Below, piece after piece: positions 8,369-15,941 of a stretch of 64,000 bases of DNA (the stretch's first letter is position 1; every line of letters begins with the position of its first letter). The DNA lies in assembly GCF_036194065.1 (NCBI RefSeq), contig NZ_CP108095.1, positions 4,402,001 through 4,466,000 of the forward strand. Direction: 5' to 3'. Position numbers and translations under genes: made by a program. Origin of the DNA: Streptomyces sp. NBC_00239. GTDB lineage: Bacteria; Actinomycetota; Actinomycetes; Streptomycetales; Streptomycetaceae. The notes under the pieces are model-generated. The model had not been told where the DNA came from. It made no database searches and was given only the letters and a program-made list of their open reading frames with translations.

Positions 8369-10681
8369 ATGTCCATTTCCAGTTCTGACCGTGCCGTCAT
8401 GCCCGAGAACGACTCGATCGAGGCCGTCGACACGCTTGCCGTCGACGAGACCATCGAGGCTCTTGAGGCCGACGTGACGACCGACCAGACCGACCTCGAC
8501 GACGACGCCGTCGAGGCCTTCGACGAGGCCGACGAGGCCGACGCCGAGCCCACCATCACCTTCGGCGACCTCGGTCTGCCGGACGGCGTCGTGCGCAAGC
8601 TCGCGCAGAACGGCGTCACCTCCCCCTTCCCGATCCAGGCCGCGACCATCCCGGACGCCCTGGCCGGCAAGGACATCCTCGGCCGCGGCCGCACCGGCTC
8701 CGGCAAGACCCTCTCCTTCGGTCTGCCCACCCTGGCCCGCCTGGCCGGTGGTCACACCGAGAAGAAGAAGCCCCGCGCGATCATCCTGACGCCGACGCGT
8801 GAGCTCGCGATGCAGGTCGCGGACGCCCTCCAGCCCTACGGCGACGTGCTCGGCCTCAAGATGAAGGTCGTCTGCGGCGGTACCTCCATGGGCAACCAGA
8901 TCTACGCCCTGGAGCGCGGTGTCGACGTCCTCGTCGCCACCCCGGGCCGTCTGCGCGACATCATCAACCGCGGCGCCTGCTCCCTGGAGAACGTCGAGGT
9001 CGCGGTCCTCGACGAGGCCGACCAGATGGCCGACCTGGGCTTCCTGCCCGAGGTCACCGAGCTGCTCGACCAGATCCCCGGCGGCGGCCAGCGCATGCTC
9101 TTCTCCGCCACCATGGAGAACGAGATCGGCACCCTGGTCAAGCGCTACCTGACCAACCCCGTCACGCACGAGGTCGACAGCGCCCAGGGCAACGTCACGA
9201 CCATGACGCACCACGTCCTCGTCGTGAAGCCGAAGGACAAGGCGCCGGTCACGGCCGCCATCGCCGCCCGCAAGGGCCGCACCATCATCTTCGTCCGCAC
9301 CCAGCTGGGCGCCGACCGCATCGCCGAGCAGCTCGTCGAGTCCGGCGTGAAGGCCGACGCGCTGCACGGCGGCATGACGCAGGGTGCCCGCACCCGCGTC
9401 CTCGCGGACTTCAAGGACGGCTACGTCAACGCGCTCGTCGCCACCGACGTCGCCGCCCGCGGCATCCACGTCGACGGCATCGACCTGGTCCTCAACGTGG
9501 ACCCGGCCGGCGACCACAAGGACTACCTGCACCGCTCGGGCCGTACCGCCCGCGCCGGCAAGTCCGGTGTCGTCGTGTCGCTGGCGCTCCCGCACCAGCG
9601 CCGCCAGATCTTCCGCCTGATGGAGGACGCGGGCGTCGACGCCACGCGCCACATCGTCCAGGGCGTCGGCGCCTTCGACCCGGAGGTCGCCGAGATCACC
9701 GGCGCCCGTTCGCTGACCGAGGTCCAGGCCGACTCCGCGAACAACGCCGCCAAGCAGGCCGAGCGTGAGGTCGCCGACCTCACCAAGCAGCTGGAGCGCC
9801 TGTCGCGCCGTGCCGTGGAGCTGCGCGAGGAGGCCGACCGCCTCGTCGCCCGCTCCGCCCGCGAGCGCGGCGAGGACCCGGAGGCGGCCGTCGCCGAGGT
9901 GACCGAGGCCGCCGAGGCCGAGGTCGCCGCGGAGATCCAGGCCGTCGCCGTCGCCGAGCAGGCCGCGCAGGAGCGCCCGGCCTACGAGCGTCGTGACGAC
10001 CGGGGCAACTACGCCCGCCGTGACGACCGCGGTGGCGACCGTGGCGGTGACCGCGGCGGCTTCCGCCGTGACGACAACCGTGGTGGCGGCTTCCGCCGTG
10101 ACGACCGTGACAACCGCGGTGGCGGCTTCAACCGCGACCGTGACGACCGCGGTGGCCGTGGCTTCGAGCGTCGTGACGACAACCGTGGTGGCGGCTTCCG
10201 CCGTGACGACCGTGACAACCGCGGTGGCGGCTTCAACCGCGACCGTGACGACCGCGGTGGCCGTGGCTTCGAGCGTCGTGACGACAACCGTGGTGGCGGC
10301 ACCGGTGGCGGCTTCCGCCGCGACGACCGCGACAACCGCGGTGGCGGCTTCAACCGCGACCGTGACGACCGTGGCGGCCGTGGCTTCGAGCGTCGTGACG
10401 ACAACCGTGGTGGCGGCACCGGTGGCGGCTTCCGCCGCGACGACCGCGACAACCGCGGTGGCGGCACCGGCGGTGGCTTCAACCGCGAGCACCGCGGCGC
10501 CGGCGACCGTCCGTTCAACCGCGACCGTCGTGACGACCGCCCGGCGACCGGTGGCTTCCGCGCCGGTGGCGGCGACCGCCCGTACGGCCGTCGTGACGAC
10601 CACCGCCCCTCGAGCTCCGGCTCCGGCTCCAGCTCCTTCGGCCGTCGTGACGACAAGCCGCGCTGGAAGCGCAACGGCTGA
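8369..10681 (+). CDS. DEAD-box RNA helicase with long repetitive RG/RD-rich tail
   Basis: 770 residues from ATG 8369 (MSISSSDRAV). The N-terminus is acidic (residues 20-62). The helicase core follows: Q motif near 65-90, Walker A GRTGSGKT (107-114), PTRELA, TPGRLRD, DEAD (215-218), SAT, and ARGIHVDGIDLVLN with HRSGRTARAG. A coiled-coil segment spans about 445-530. The tail (540-770) is built from repeated RRDDNRGGG/FNRDRDDRGGRGFE blocks, an RNA-binding disordered region of the kind that drives phase separation. Bacterial relatives (DeaD/RhlE) unwind RNA in ribosome assembly and cold response. About 200 bp upstream are open in frame but lower in GC and probably form a long 5' leader; ATG 8399 is an alternative start. 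A strong terminator follows. Confidence 0.93.
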   Translation: MSISSSDRAVMPENDSIEAVDTLAVDETIEALEADVTTDQTDLDDDAVEAFDEADEADAEPTITFGDLGLPDGVVRKLAQNGVTSPFPIQAATIPDALAGKDILGRGRTGSGKTLSFGLPTLARLAGGHTEKKKPRAIILTPTRELAMQVADALQPYGDVLGLKMKVVCGGTSMGNQIYALERGVDVLVATPGRLRDIINRGACSLENVEVAVLDEADQMADLGFLPEVTELLDQIPGGGQRMLFSATMENEIGTLVKRYLTNPVTHEVDSAQGNVTTMTHHVLVVKPKDKAPVTAAIAARKGRTIIFVRTQLGADRIAEQLVESGVKADALHGGMTQGARTRVLADFKDGYVNALVATDVAARGIHVDGIDLVLNVDPAGDHKDYLHRSGRTARAGKSGVVVSLALPHQRRQIFRLMEDAGVDATRHIVQGVGAFDPEVAEITGARSLTEVQADSANNAAKQAEREVADLTKQLERLSRRAVELREEADRLVARSARERGEDPEAAVAEVTEAAEAEVAAEIQAVAVAEQAAQERPAYERRDDRGNYARRDDRGGDRGGDRGGFRRDDNRGGGFRRDDRDNRGGGFNRDRDDRGGRGFERRDDNRGGGFRRDDRDNRGGGFNRDRDDRGGRGFERRDDNRGGGTGGGFRRDDRDNRGGGFNRDRDDRGGRGFERRDDNRGGGTGGGFRRDDRDNRGGGTGGGFNREHRGAGDRPFNRDRRDDRPATGGFRAGGGDRPYGRRDDHRPSSSGSGSSSFGRRDDKPRWKRNG
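10064..10500 (+). repeat. In-frame tandem repeat in helicase tail (units of 105, 105, 117 and about 110 bp)
   Basis: Units start at 10064, 10169, 10274 and 10391. Each encodes RRDDNRGGG, then (TGGG)FRRDDRDNRGGG, then FNRDRDDRGGRGFE. The first two are 35 codons; the third has a four-residue TGGG insertion and the fourth is partial. Near-identity at DNA level, including third positions, points to recent unequal recombination, so copy number is likely to vary between strains. Confidence 0.9.
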
Positions 10682-10731
10682 GAAGCCTGCGCAACCCCCC
10701 AAGACGGTCAGCTGACCGACGGCTGACCCAT

Positions 10732-10767
10732 CCGAGCCCCCTGGCACTCCGGTGCCAGGGGGCTCGG
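10732..10767 (+). terminator. Strong intrinsic terminator after the DEAD-box helicase gene
   Basis: Perfect 16-bp stem CCGAGCCCCCTGGCAC / GTGCCAGGGGGCTCGG closed by a four-base TCCG loop, 50 bp after the helicase stop. Confidence 0.88.
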
Positions 10768-10823
10768 TGCTGTCCGGGGGCCGACGCGCTGGCAGACTGC
10801 TGCCGATCAAGGGGGATGGATTG

Positions 10824-12395
10824 ATGAACTCACTGCGCAAGCTCACCCGATCGGGTGCGGGCGTGACCGCCGCGGGCGCCGTTCTGGCGGGCCTGCTCGC
10901 GGGCGCCGCCGCCGCGCCCGCCCAGGCCGCCGAACCGGCCGTGCCCGGCTGGGTGGTGCCGCTCGGCTTCTCGGACGACGCCGACGGCAGCGTCCGCAAC
11001 TGCACCGGCATCGTGCTGGGCCTCGGCCGCGCGATCGCCGCGCCCGACTGCTTCACGGGCCGGGACAACTCCAAGGACTTCGCCTGGCAGTACGACCTGC
11101 GCACCGGCGCGCAGACCGGCGGGAGCAGCGGCCCCGACTACCGGGTGCACCCGCAGTACGACCGGGAATCCGGACGCGCCGGCGTGGCCGTCGCGCACAT
11201 CTGGTCCGAGCAGGCCGGCAAGGCCCGCCCGGTGCTCGCCGGAGCCGCCGACAGCGCCCTGTACGCGCCCGGCACCAAGGCCGTCCTCGCGTCGTGGACC
11301 TTCGCCCAGGGCGGCCGCCAGGCCAGGCGCCACACCGAGCAGCAGGTCCTGAAGTCCGCTGCGGACTGCGCGCTCCTGGTGGGCCGCGCGCTCCCCGCGG
11401 GCACGCTGTGCGCCGTGCCGGCCCCCGGGGCGCCCGCGGTGCCCTCCGAGGGGCACTGCGAAGGCGACGCGGGCGGCGCGCTGATCGCCGGCGGCAAGCT
11501 GATCGGAGTCTCGGCCACCCGGGTCGGACGCTGCGCCGACAACGACGTCCGCCTCTACACGAGCGTGCGCAGCTACCGCGGCCTGTACACGGAGTGGGGC
11601 CGAGACGTGGAGGCCGGCAGCCAGACCGGCGTCACCGGCTCGGTCGTGGCCATGGAGGGCCTGCGCGGCCACGGCCTCGTCGACACCCCGTCGATGCTGC
11701 ACGACGGCTCCCTCCACGGCCGGGGCGGCGACAGCATGGGCAACTACATCGACATGGACGGGATGTTCCCGTACCTCTCGCAGCTGGGCGACGCGAACGG
11801 CGACGGCAACGGCGACATGCTCGGGCGGACCGCGGACGGCCGGCTGTACCGGCTGACGCCCACCGGGCAGAACACCACCCTGGACCGGGACGTGTCCAAG
11901 GCGCAGATCGGCACCGGCTGGGGCATCTACAACCGGCTGCTGGCCACCCGCGACGTCACCGGTGACGGCTACGGCGACCTGCTCGGCCGGGACCGCGCCG
12001 GCGTGCTGTGGCTGTACCGCGGCACCGCCGACGGAAAGTTCGGCGCGCGCACCCGGATCGGCGCGGGCTGGAACGCGTACACCGTCATCACCGGCCGCGG
12101 CGACCTGTCCGGTGACGGCGTCACCGACCTCGTGGCCCGCGACGGGGCCGGCGTGCTGTGGCTCTACCGCGGCAACGCCAAGGGCGGCTTCGCGCCCCGC
12201 GCGAAGGTCGGCGCGGGCTGGAACACGTACAACTCCGTGGTCGCGAGCGGGGACATGGACCACGACGGCCGCCAGGACCTCGTCGCGCGCACCCCGGCCG
12301 GCGCGGTCTACCTCTACAACGCCGACCACCGGGGCGGATTCACCCGCAAGCTGGTCCTGAAGAGCGGCTGGAAGGCCTACGCGGCCATCGCCTGA
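10824..12395 (+). CDS. Secreted catalytically dead trypsin-like protein with FG-GAP/VCBS repeats
   Basis: 523 residues from ATG with GGGGGA upstream. A signal peptide ends near AQAAEPA (residues 30-38). Residues 40-245 read as a chymotrypsin-fold domain, but the landmarks are changed: the TAAHC box reads AAPDC (72-76), the catalytic Asp region reads VAVAHIW, and the GDSGG box reads CEGDAGGAL with Ala216 at the nucleophile serine. All three catalytic residues are thus lost. The disulfide cysteines C60/C76 and C212/C237 remain. From about 310 to the end there are four FG-GAP-like repeats (DVTGDGYGDLLGRD, DLSGDGVTDLVARD and similar) that bind calcium and fold as a propeller. It is likely an extracellular binding protein; the ligand is unknown. 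Confidence 0.85.
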   Translation: MNSLRKLTRSGAGVTAAGAVLAGLLAGAAAAPAQAAEPAVPGWVVPLGFSDDADGSVRNCTGIVLGLGRAIAAPDCFTGRDNSKDFAWQYDLRTGAQTGGSSGPDYRVHPQYDRESGRAGVAVAHIWSEQAGKARPVLAGAADSALYAPGTKAVLASWTFAQGGRQARRHTEQQVLKSAADCALLVGRALPAGTLCAVPAPGAPAVPSEGHCEGDAGGALIAGGKLIGVSATRVGRCADNDVRLYTSVRSYRGLYTEWGRDVEAGSQTGVTGSVVAMEGLRGHGLVDTPSMLHDGSLHGRGGDSMGNYIDMDGMFPYLSQLGDANGDGNGDMLGRTADGRLYRLTPTGQNTTLDRDVSKAQIGTGWGIYNRLLATRDVTGDGYGDLLGRDRAGVLWLYRGTADGKFGARTRIGAGWNAYTVITGRGDLSGDGVTDLVARDGAGVLWLYRGNAKGGFAPRAKVGAGWNTYNSVVASGDMDHDGRQDLVARTPAGAVYLYNADHRGGFTRKLVLKSGWKAYAAIA

Positions 12396-12407
12396 CGACA
12401 CCGCACC

Positions 12408-12440
12408 GCCGGTCGGCCGATACTCGATCGGCTGACCGGC
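12408..12440 (+). terminator. Terminator hairpin after the pseudo-protease gene
   Basis: 14-bp stem GCCGGTCGGCCGAT / ATCGGCTGACCGGC with one G-T pair and loop ACTCG, 12 bp after the stop and 34 bp before tRNA-Lys. Confidence 0.7.
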
Positions 12441-12474
12441 GCTGTCCGGCTATGCTCTGGGGTGAGCGTGTCAC

Positions 12475-12547
12475 GGGCCATTAGCTCAATTGGCAGAGCA
12501 GCGGACTTTTAATCCGTTGGTTGTCGGTTCGAGTCCGACATGGCCTA
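12475..12547 (+). tRNA. tRNA-Lys (TTT)
   Basis: 73-nt cloverleaf: acceptor GGGCCAT/ATGGCCT, D-arm AGCTCAATTGGCAGAGC, anticodon loop CTTTTAA giving TTT, T-arm GTCGGTTCGAGTCCGAC. CCA is not encoded. Confidence 0.97.
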
Positions 12548-12586
12548 CAGCTCGCAGGCGGGGGGCGTCCCCTCCCGCCTGGCACT

Positions 12587-12622
12587 GAGCGCCCCCTCCG
12601 GTTTCGGCCGCAGGGGGCGCTC
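12587..12622. terminator. Terminator between tRNA-Lys and the convergent DUF488 gene
   Basis: 11-bp perfect stem GAGCGCCCCCT / AGGGGGCGCTC with a 14-base loop. It lies 35 bp before the DUF488 stop and after tRNA-Lys, and can serve both. Confidence 0.65.
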
Positions 12623-12657
12623 GGTCGTTTCCGGGGGCGCTCCGGCCGGGCGGGGCG

Positions 12658-13023
12658 TCAGGTCGGCGTGAGGTGCGCGAGGAGGACCGTGACGTGGCTG
12701 TGGTCCGGGTCCTTGACGGCGGTCAGCAGCGTGACGGGGCCGGCCGCCGCGAGGGCGCGCAGGGCGGTGAGGGCCTCGGCGGCTTCGGGGGCGGCGAGTT
12801 CGGCCTCGTACCGGCGGCGGAACTCCTCGTACGCACCGGCGTCCTGCGCGGCGTGGTACCAGCGGCGCAGCTCGTTCGACGGGGTGAGGGCCTTGGGCCA
12901 GGAGTCGACGCCGGCGGCCGCCTTGGTGATGCCGCGCGGCCACAGGCGGTCGACGAGGACGCGGGTTCCGTCCGCGGGCCCGGGCGGGTCGTAGACGCGG
13001 CGCACGCCGATGCGGGAGCTCAT
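12658..13023 (-). CDS. DUF488 family protein
   Basis: 121 residues from ATG. The sequence VRRVYDPPGPADGTRVLVDRL and LWPRGITK, followed by WPKALTPSNELRRWY, is characteristic of DUF488 (YeaO-like) proteins, small cytosolic proteins of unknown biochemical role. The start overlaps the stop of the TetR regulator by four bases (ATGA), so the two are co-transcribed and coupled. The regulator therefore probably controls this gene as well as itself. Confidence 0.9.
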   Translation of the reverse strand: MSSRIGVRRVYDPPGPADGTRVLVDRLWPRGITKAAAGVDSWPKALTPSNELRRWYHAAQDAGAYEEFRRRYEAELAAPEAAEALTALRALAAAGPVTLLTAVKDPDHSHVTVLLAHLTPT

Positions 13024-13613
13024 GGGGCCAGCGTCGCCGACGGGGGCGCCGACGGCCACCGGGTGAGGAGCGCGTGCAGGGCCTCGATGGCGCGCCCCCA
13101 CGAGGCCTGCGGGTCGCGGGGGTGGCCGAAGCCGCCCGCGGCCTCCAGCGAGGTGAACCCGTGCAGGGTGCTGCGCACCAGGCGGACCGCGTCGGTGCGG
13201 TCCGGTTCGGCGAGGTCGTAGCCGAGGAAGAGGGCGTACGTGAGCTCGACGAGGCGGGTGTGGCCCGGGGAGGCGGCGAGGGTCTCGGGGGGCAGCCGGA
13301 GCTGGGTGGCCGCGTACCGGCCGGGGTGCCGGAGGGCGAAGTCGCGGTAGGCGTCGGCGAAGGCGGCCAGCGCGTCCCGTCCGGAGCGGCCGGCCAGTGC
13401 GGCGCCGATCCGGTCGGCGAAGGCGGTGGCCGAGCCGGTCGCGACCCGGGTGCGGAGGTCCTGGAGGCCCCGGACGTGCGCGTACAGGCTGGCGTCCTTC
13501 ACTCCGAAGCCGCGGGCCAGGGCGGAGACGGTGATCAGGTCGAAGCCGATCTCGTCCGCCAGCTCGGCCGCGGCCTCGACGACGCGCTCCGTGGTCAGTC
13601 CGGCTCGGGGCAT
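13020..13613 (-). CDS. TetR-family transcriptional regulator
   Basis: 197 residues from ATG. The N-terminal helix-turn-helix covers residues 6-52 (TERVVEAAAELADEIGF, ITVSALARGFGVKDASLYAHV). The C-terminal ligand domain resembles the TetR_C_33/WHG group (RHPGRYAATQL, LVRSTLHGFTSLEAAGGFG). It is the first gene of a two-gene operon with DUF488. A perfect palindrome 96 bp upstream, between this gene and the divergent FBP gene, is the obvious operator candidate. The inducing ligand is unknown. Confidence 0.92.
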   Translation of the reverse strand: MPRAGLTTERVVEAAAELADEIGFDLITVSALARGFGVKDASLYAHVRGLQDLRTRVATGSATAFADRIGAALAGRSGRDALAAFADAYRDFALRHPGRYAATQLRLPPETLAASPGHTRLVELTYALFLGYDLAEPDRTDAVRLVRSTLHGFTSLEAAGGFGHPRDPQASWGRAIEALHALLTRWPSAPPSATLAP

Positions 13614-13708
13614 GTCCGGGCTCCTTCCGTCGTTCCGTGTCGGTGTCGTCGCGGCGGCCGCCCGTGCCCGGAGGGCCCGGGGCCGGCCCGGCGAACGGAG
13701 TTAATCAT

Positions 13709-13729
13709 TTGCCTAGGGGTCCTAGGCAA
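13709..13729. promoter_or_regulatory. Perfect palindrome, likely TetR operator with overlapping divergent promoters
   Basis: TTGCCTAGG, three bases (GGT), CCTAGGCAA. Each arm begins with TTGCCT, usable as a -35 box. Seventeen bases beyond the left arm's box lies TTAGCG (-10 for the forward gene), whose start would fall at the ATG of the FBP gene. Seventeen bases the other way lies GATTAA (-10 for tetR). A bound TetR dimer would cover both promoters. The symmetry is seen directly; the protein that binds is inferred. Confidence 0.7.
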
Positions 13730-13745
13730 CATTAGCGTGCGGTCC

Positions 13746-14234
13746 ATGAAGGCACTGACCGAGAACGACATCCGCGGCTCGTTCGTGAACTGCTCGAAGG
13801 GCGAGGCGCAGCGGCTGCCGCTGCCGCGCGACCTGGCCGACCGGCCGTGGGACGACCTCGACTTCCTGGGCTGGCGCGACCTGTCCGCCCCCGACCGCAG
13901 CTACCTGGTCGCCGAGCACGAGGGCCGGCTGACCGGCATCACGCTGCGCTTCCCGACGGCCCGCCGCAGCCTCCTCCAGCGCAGCATGTGCTCCGTGTGC
14001 CTGACCACTCATCCGGGCGGCGGTGTCTCGCTGATGACCGCCCGCAGGACGGGCCGGGAAGGGCGGGAGGGGAACTCGGTCGGGCTGTACGTCTGCACCG
14101 ACCTGGCCTGTTCGCTGTACGCGCGGGGGAAGAAGCAGCCGGACGGCGGCATGCGGATCGAGGAGTCGCTGACGGTGGACGAGCAGGTCGACCGGGCCCG
14201 CCGGAACCTCGCCGGATTCCTCGCCTCGCTCTGA
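13746..14234 (+). CDS. FBP (FusB-like) treble-clef zinc-finger protein
   Basis: 162 residues from ATG 13746. The C-terminal half has C82-x2-C85 and C117-x4-C122 (MCSVCLTTH and YVCTDLACS), the zinc treble clef of the FBP_C family. This family includes FusB-type proteins that bind elongation factor G and release it from fusidic acid or stress stalls. The N-terminal part (residues 1-70) is the conserved helical/beta region of the actinobacterial group. No Shine-Dalgarno precedes the ATG, and a -10-like TTAGCG sits eight bases upstream, so the mRNA may be leaderless. It is divergent from tetR-DUF488 and probably under the same repressor. A role in translation is inferred from the family only. Confidence 0.85.
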   Translation: MKALTENDIRGSFVNCSKGEAQRLPLPRDLADRPWDDLDFLGWRDLSAPDRSYLVAEHEGRLTGITLRFPTARRSLLQRSMCSVCLTTHPGGGVSLMTARRTGREGREGNSVGLYVCTDLACSLYARGKKQPDGGMRIEESLTVDEQVDRARRNLAGFLASL

Positions 14235-14301
14235 CCTCGGGGGTCCCGGGGAAAAGGTGGCGCGGGGGACCTCCGGGATGGCGTAGAGTTGGGTTTACCG
14301 A

Positions 14302-14375
14302 CGCGGGGTGGAGCAGCTCGGTAGCTCGCTGGGCTCATAACCCAGAGGTCGCAGGTTCAAATCCTGTCCCCGCTA
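14302..14375 (+). tRNA. Initiator tRNA-fMet (CAT)
   Basis: 74 nt. Anticodon loop CTCATAA gives CAT. The first acceptor position is an unpaired C1 and the anticodon stem ends in three G-C pairs (GGG/CCC), both hallmarks of initiator tRNA. T-arm GCAGGTTCAAATCCTGT. CCA is not encoded. Confidence 0.96.
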
Positions 14376-14385
14376 CTCAGTACGG

Positions 14386-14413
14386 AGGCCCGGATCCTTT
14401 TGGATCCGGGCCT
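14386..14413 (+). terminator. Terminator after initiator tRNA
   Basis: 12-bp perfect stem AGGCCCGGATCC / GGATCCGGGCCT with a TTTT loop, 10 bp after the tRNA. Confidence 0.85.
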
Positions 14414-14699
14414 TCGTCGTTTCCGGCACCGGACGGTCGTTTCCGGCGCACGCTCGGACACGGACCGTAGTCGAAACGCCGCACTCCGCAGTCTTGTTGA
14501 CGTGGCGTCAGTTGACGCGTGTGGCCGAGGAGATACCCAAAGGGCCGTCAGAGTGCCCGGATTGAAGTGATCTTGTCCGTAAAAGTCCAGGCCAGAGCCG
14601 GTCGGAGCGTGGCTGATACACGCGAAGGATCAGTCGCGACAGCTTGGAATCACTCCCCTGTGTCTATTACCGTTCGATAACGCAGCGCGGTCGTCCCAG

Positions 14700-14845
14700 C
14701 CGTCGCAAGAGACGGCACCGTGCGCGTACGCGCCGAATTCCGCAAGGGAACCGGGGAACCACCAATTTGGGGTGAATCGGGCCCAACAGGGCCCGTAGGA
14801 GACCTTCCTGCTCCGAACCCGTCAGCTAACCCGGTAGGCGAGAAG
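14700..14845 (+). ncRNA. c-di-AMP (ydaO/yuaA-type) riboswitch
   Basis: The 450-bp gap before the M23 hydrolase holds the ydaO consensus blocks in order: CGCCGAATTCCGC, then GGGGAACCACC, then GGGGTGAATCGGG, a variable hairpin (GGGCCC...GGGCCC), then GGAGACCTTCCTG. The hallmark 3' half CCGAACCCGTCAGCTAACC plus CGGTAGGCGAG ends at about 14842. The gene's ribosome site AAGGAG begins only ten bases later. Such switches turn off cell-wall hydrolase genes when c-di-AMP is high in actinobacteria. Edges are approximate because the 5' stem was placed by eye. The remaining upstream part (14415-14699) shows no gene. Confidence 0.9.
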
Positions 14846-14864
14846 GAAGGAAAGGAGCGCCCCC

Positions 14865-15941
14865 GTGGCGTCCAACACGCCTGCCCCCGAGGCCCCCGAG
14901 AGCTTCGACGGCCCCCACGCGGGTGCCTGGGGCGAGTGGAACCCCACCGAGGACTCCGTACGGCCCGCCCGGGGCCGGCACCGCGTGGCCAAGCAGCGCG
15001 GCGGCCTCGCCCGCAGCTCGACCGTGCTCGGTGTCGGTGTCATCGCCGCCGTCGGCGCGGGTGGGATCGCCAGCGCGCAGGACCGCCCGCAGGTCTCCAT
15101 ATCCATGCCCTCGATGCTCTCCGGAGTGTCCGGGGAGATCGGGGAGTTCGCGGATTCCGCGACCTCCTTCGTCGACGGGGAGCGGACCGCCGGCCAGGTG
15201 CCGGACACCGTGTCCGTCGCCGCCCCGCTGACCACCGCCGGAGTCGCCCCGGACCAGGCCGAGTCGGGCACCGACGCGGGTGAGGCGCTGCGCAACCGCA
15301 TCCTCCAGCAGGCCGAGTCGCAGGCCGACGCCGCGGCCGCCGAGGCCAAGCAGGCGGCCGCGAAGGCCGCCGAGGAAGCCGCGGCGAAGGAGGCCGCCCA
15401 GCACCGGGAGGCCGCCCGCAAGGCCGCCGAGGAAGCCGCGAAGGAAGCCGCGCGCGCCGCCGCCGAGGAGAAGGCCCGGGCCGCGGCCGAGGCCGAGCGG
15501 AAGGCGGAGGAGCAGGCCGAGGAGGCGCGGCTGGCGAAGCTCGCCGGCGCCTACGCGCTGCCCACCAGCTCGTACACGCTCACCTCGCACTTCGGCGACT
15601 CCGGTTCGATGTGGTCTTCCGGCCACCACACCGGCCTCGACTTCGCCGCCCCTACGGGCACCCCGGTCAAGGCCGTGCACGGCGGCACGATCGTGTCGGC
15701 CGGTTGGTCGGGCGCGTACGGCTACCGGATCGTGCTGCGCCTCCAGGACGGTACGGAGATCTGGTACTGCCACCTGTCCTCGATGTCCGCGACCTCGGGC
15801 ACGGTGGCCACGGGCGAGACCATCGGCCGGGTCGGCGCCACCGGCAACGTCACGGGCGCGCACCTGCACCTGGAGGTGCGGACGGGCGGGGTGGCCCAGG
15901 ATCCGCTGGCGTGGCTGCAGGGCAAGGGCCTGAGCGTCTGA
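14865..15941 (+). CDS. Secreted M23 (LytM) cell-wall endopeptidase
   Basis: 358 residues from GTG, preceded by AAGGAG at ideal spacing. A polar N-terminal region of about 45 residues and a hydrophobic segment (about 46-66, STVLGVGVIAAVGAGG) suggest secretion or anchoring. A long Ala/Glu/Lys coiled coil (145-225) follows, then the LytM zinc peptidase domain (235-350) with H255-x3-D259 (HHTGLDFA) and HLH (333-335). The enzyme cleaves peptide bonds in peptidoglycan cross-links. Expression is set by the c-di-AMP riboswitch in its leader, linking wall hydrolysis to turgor or osmotic signalling. The last 92 bp overlap the convergent PrsW gene. Confidence 0.93.
   Translation: MASNTPAPEAPESFDGPHAGAWGEWNPTEDSVRPARGRHRVAKQRGGLARSSTVLGVGVIAAVGAGGIASAQDRPQVSISMPSMLSGVSGEIGEFADSATSFVDGERTAGQVPDTVSVAAPLTTAGVAPDQAESGTDAGEALRNRILQQAESQADAAAAEAKQAAAKAAEEAAAKEAAQHREAARKAAEEAAKEAARAAAEEKARAAAEAERKAEEQAEEARLAKLAGAYALPTSSYTLTSHFGDSGSMWSSGHHTGLDFAAPTGTPVKAVHGGTIVSAGWSGAYGYRIVLRLQDGTEIWYCHLSSMSATSGTVATGETIGRVGATGNVTGAHLHLEVRTGGVAQDPLAWLQGKGLSV

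Noticed and set aside
8327..11104. 925-codon reverse open frame over the DEAD-box gene
   Set aside because: Product is repetitive Val/Ala/Thr without domains, mirrors the helicase repeats, and crosses a strong terminator.
12475..14375. tRNA-Lys and tRNA-fMet as attachment sites of an integrated element
   Set aside because: No integrase, no duplicated tRNA 3' end and no foreign-looking genes between them.
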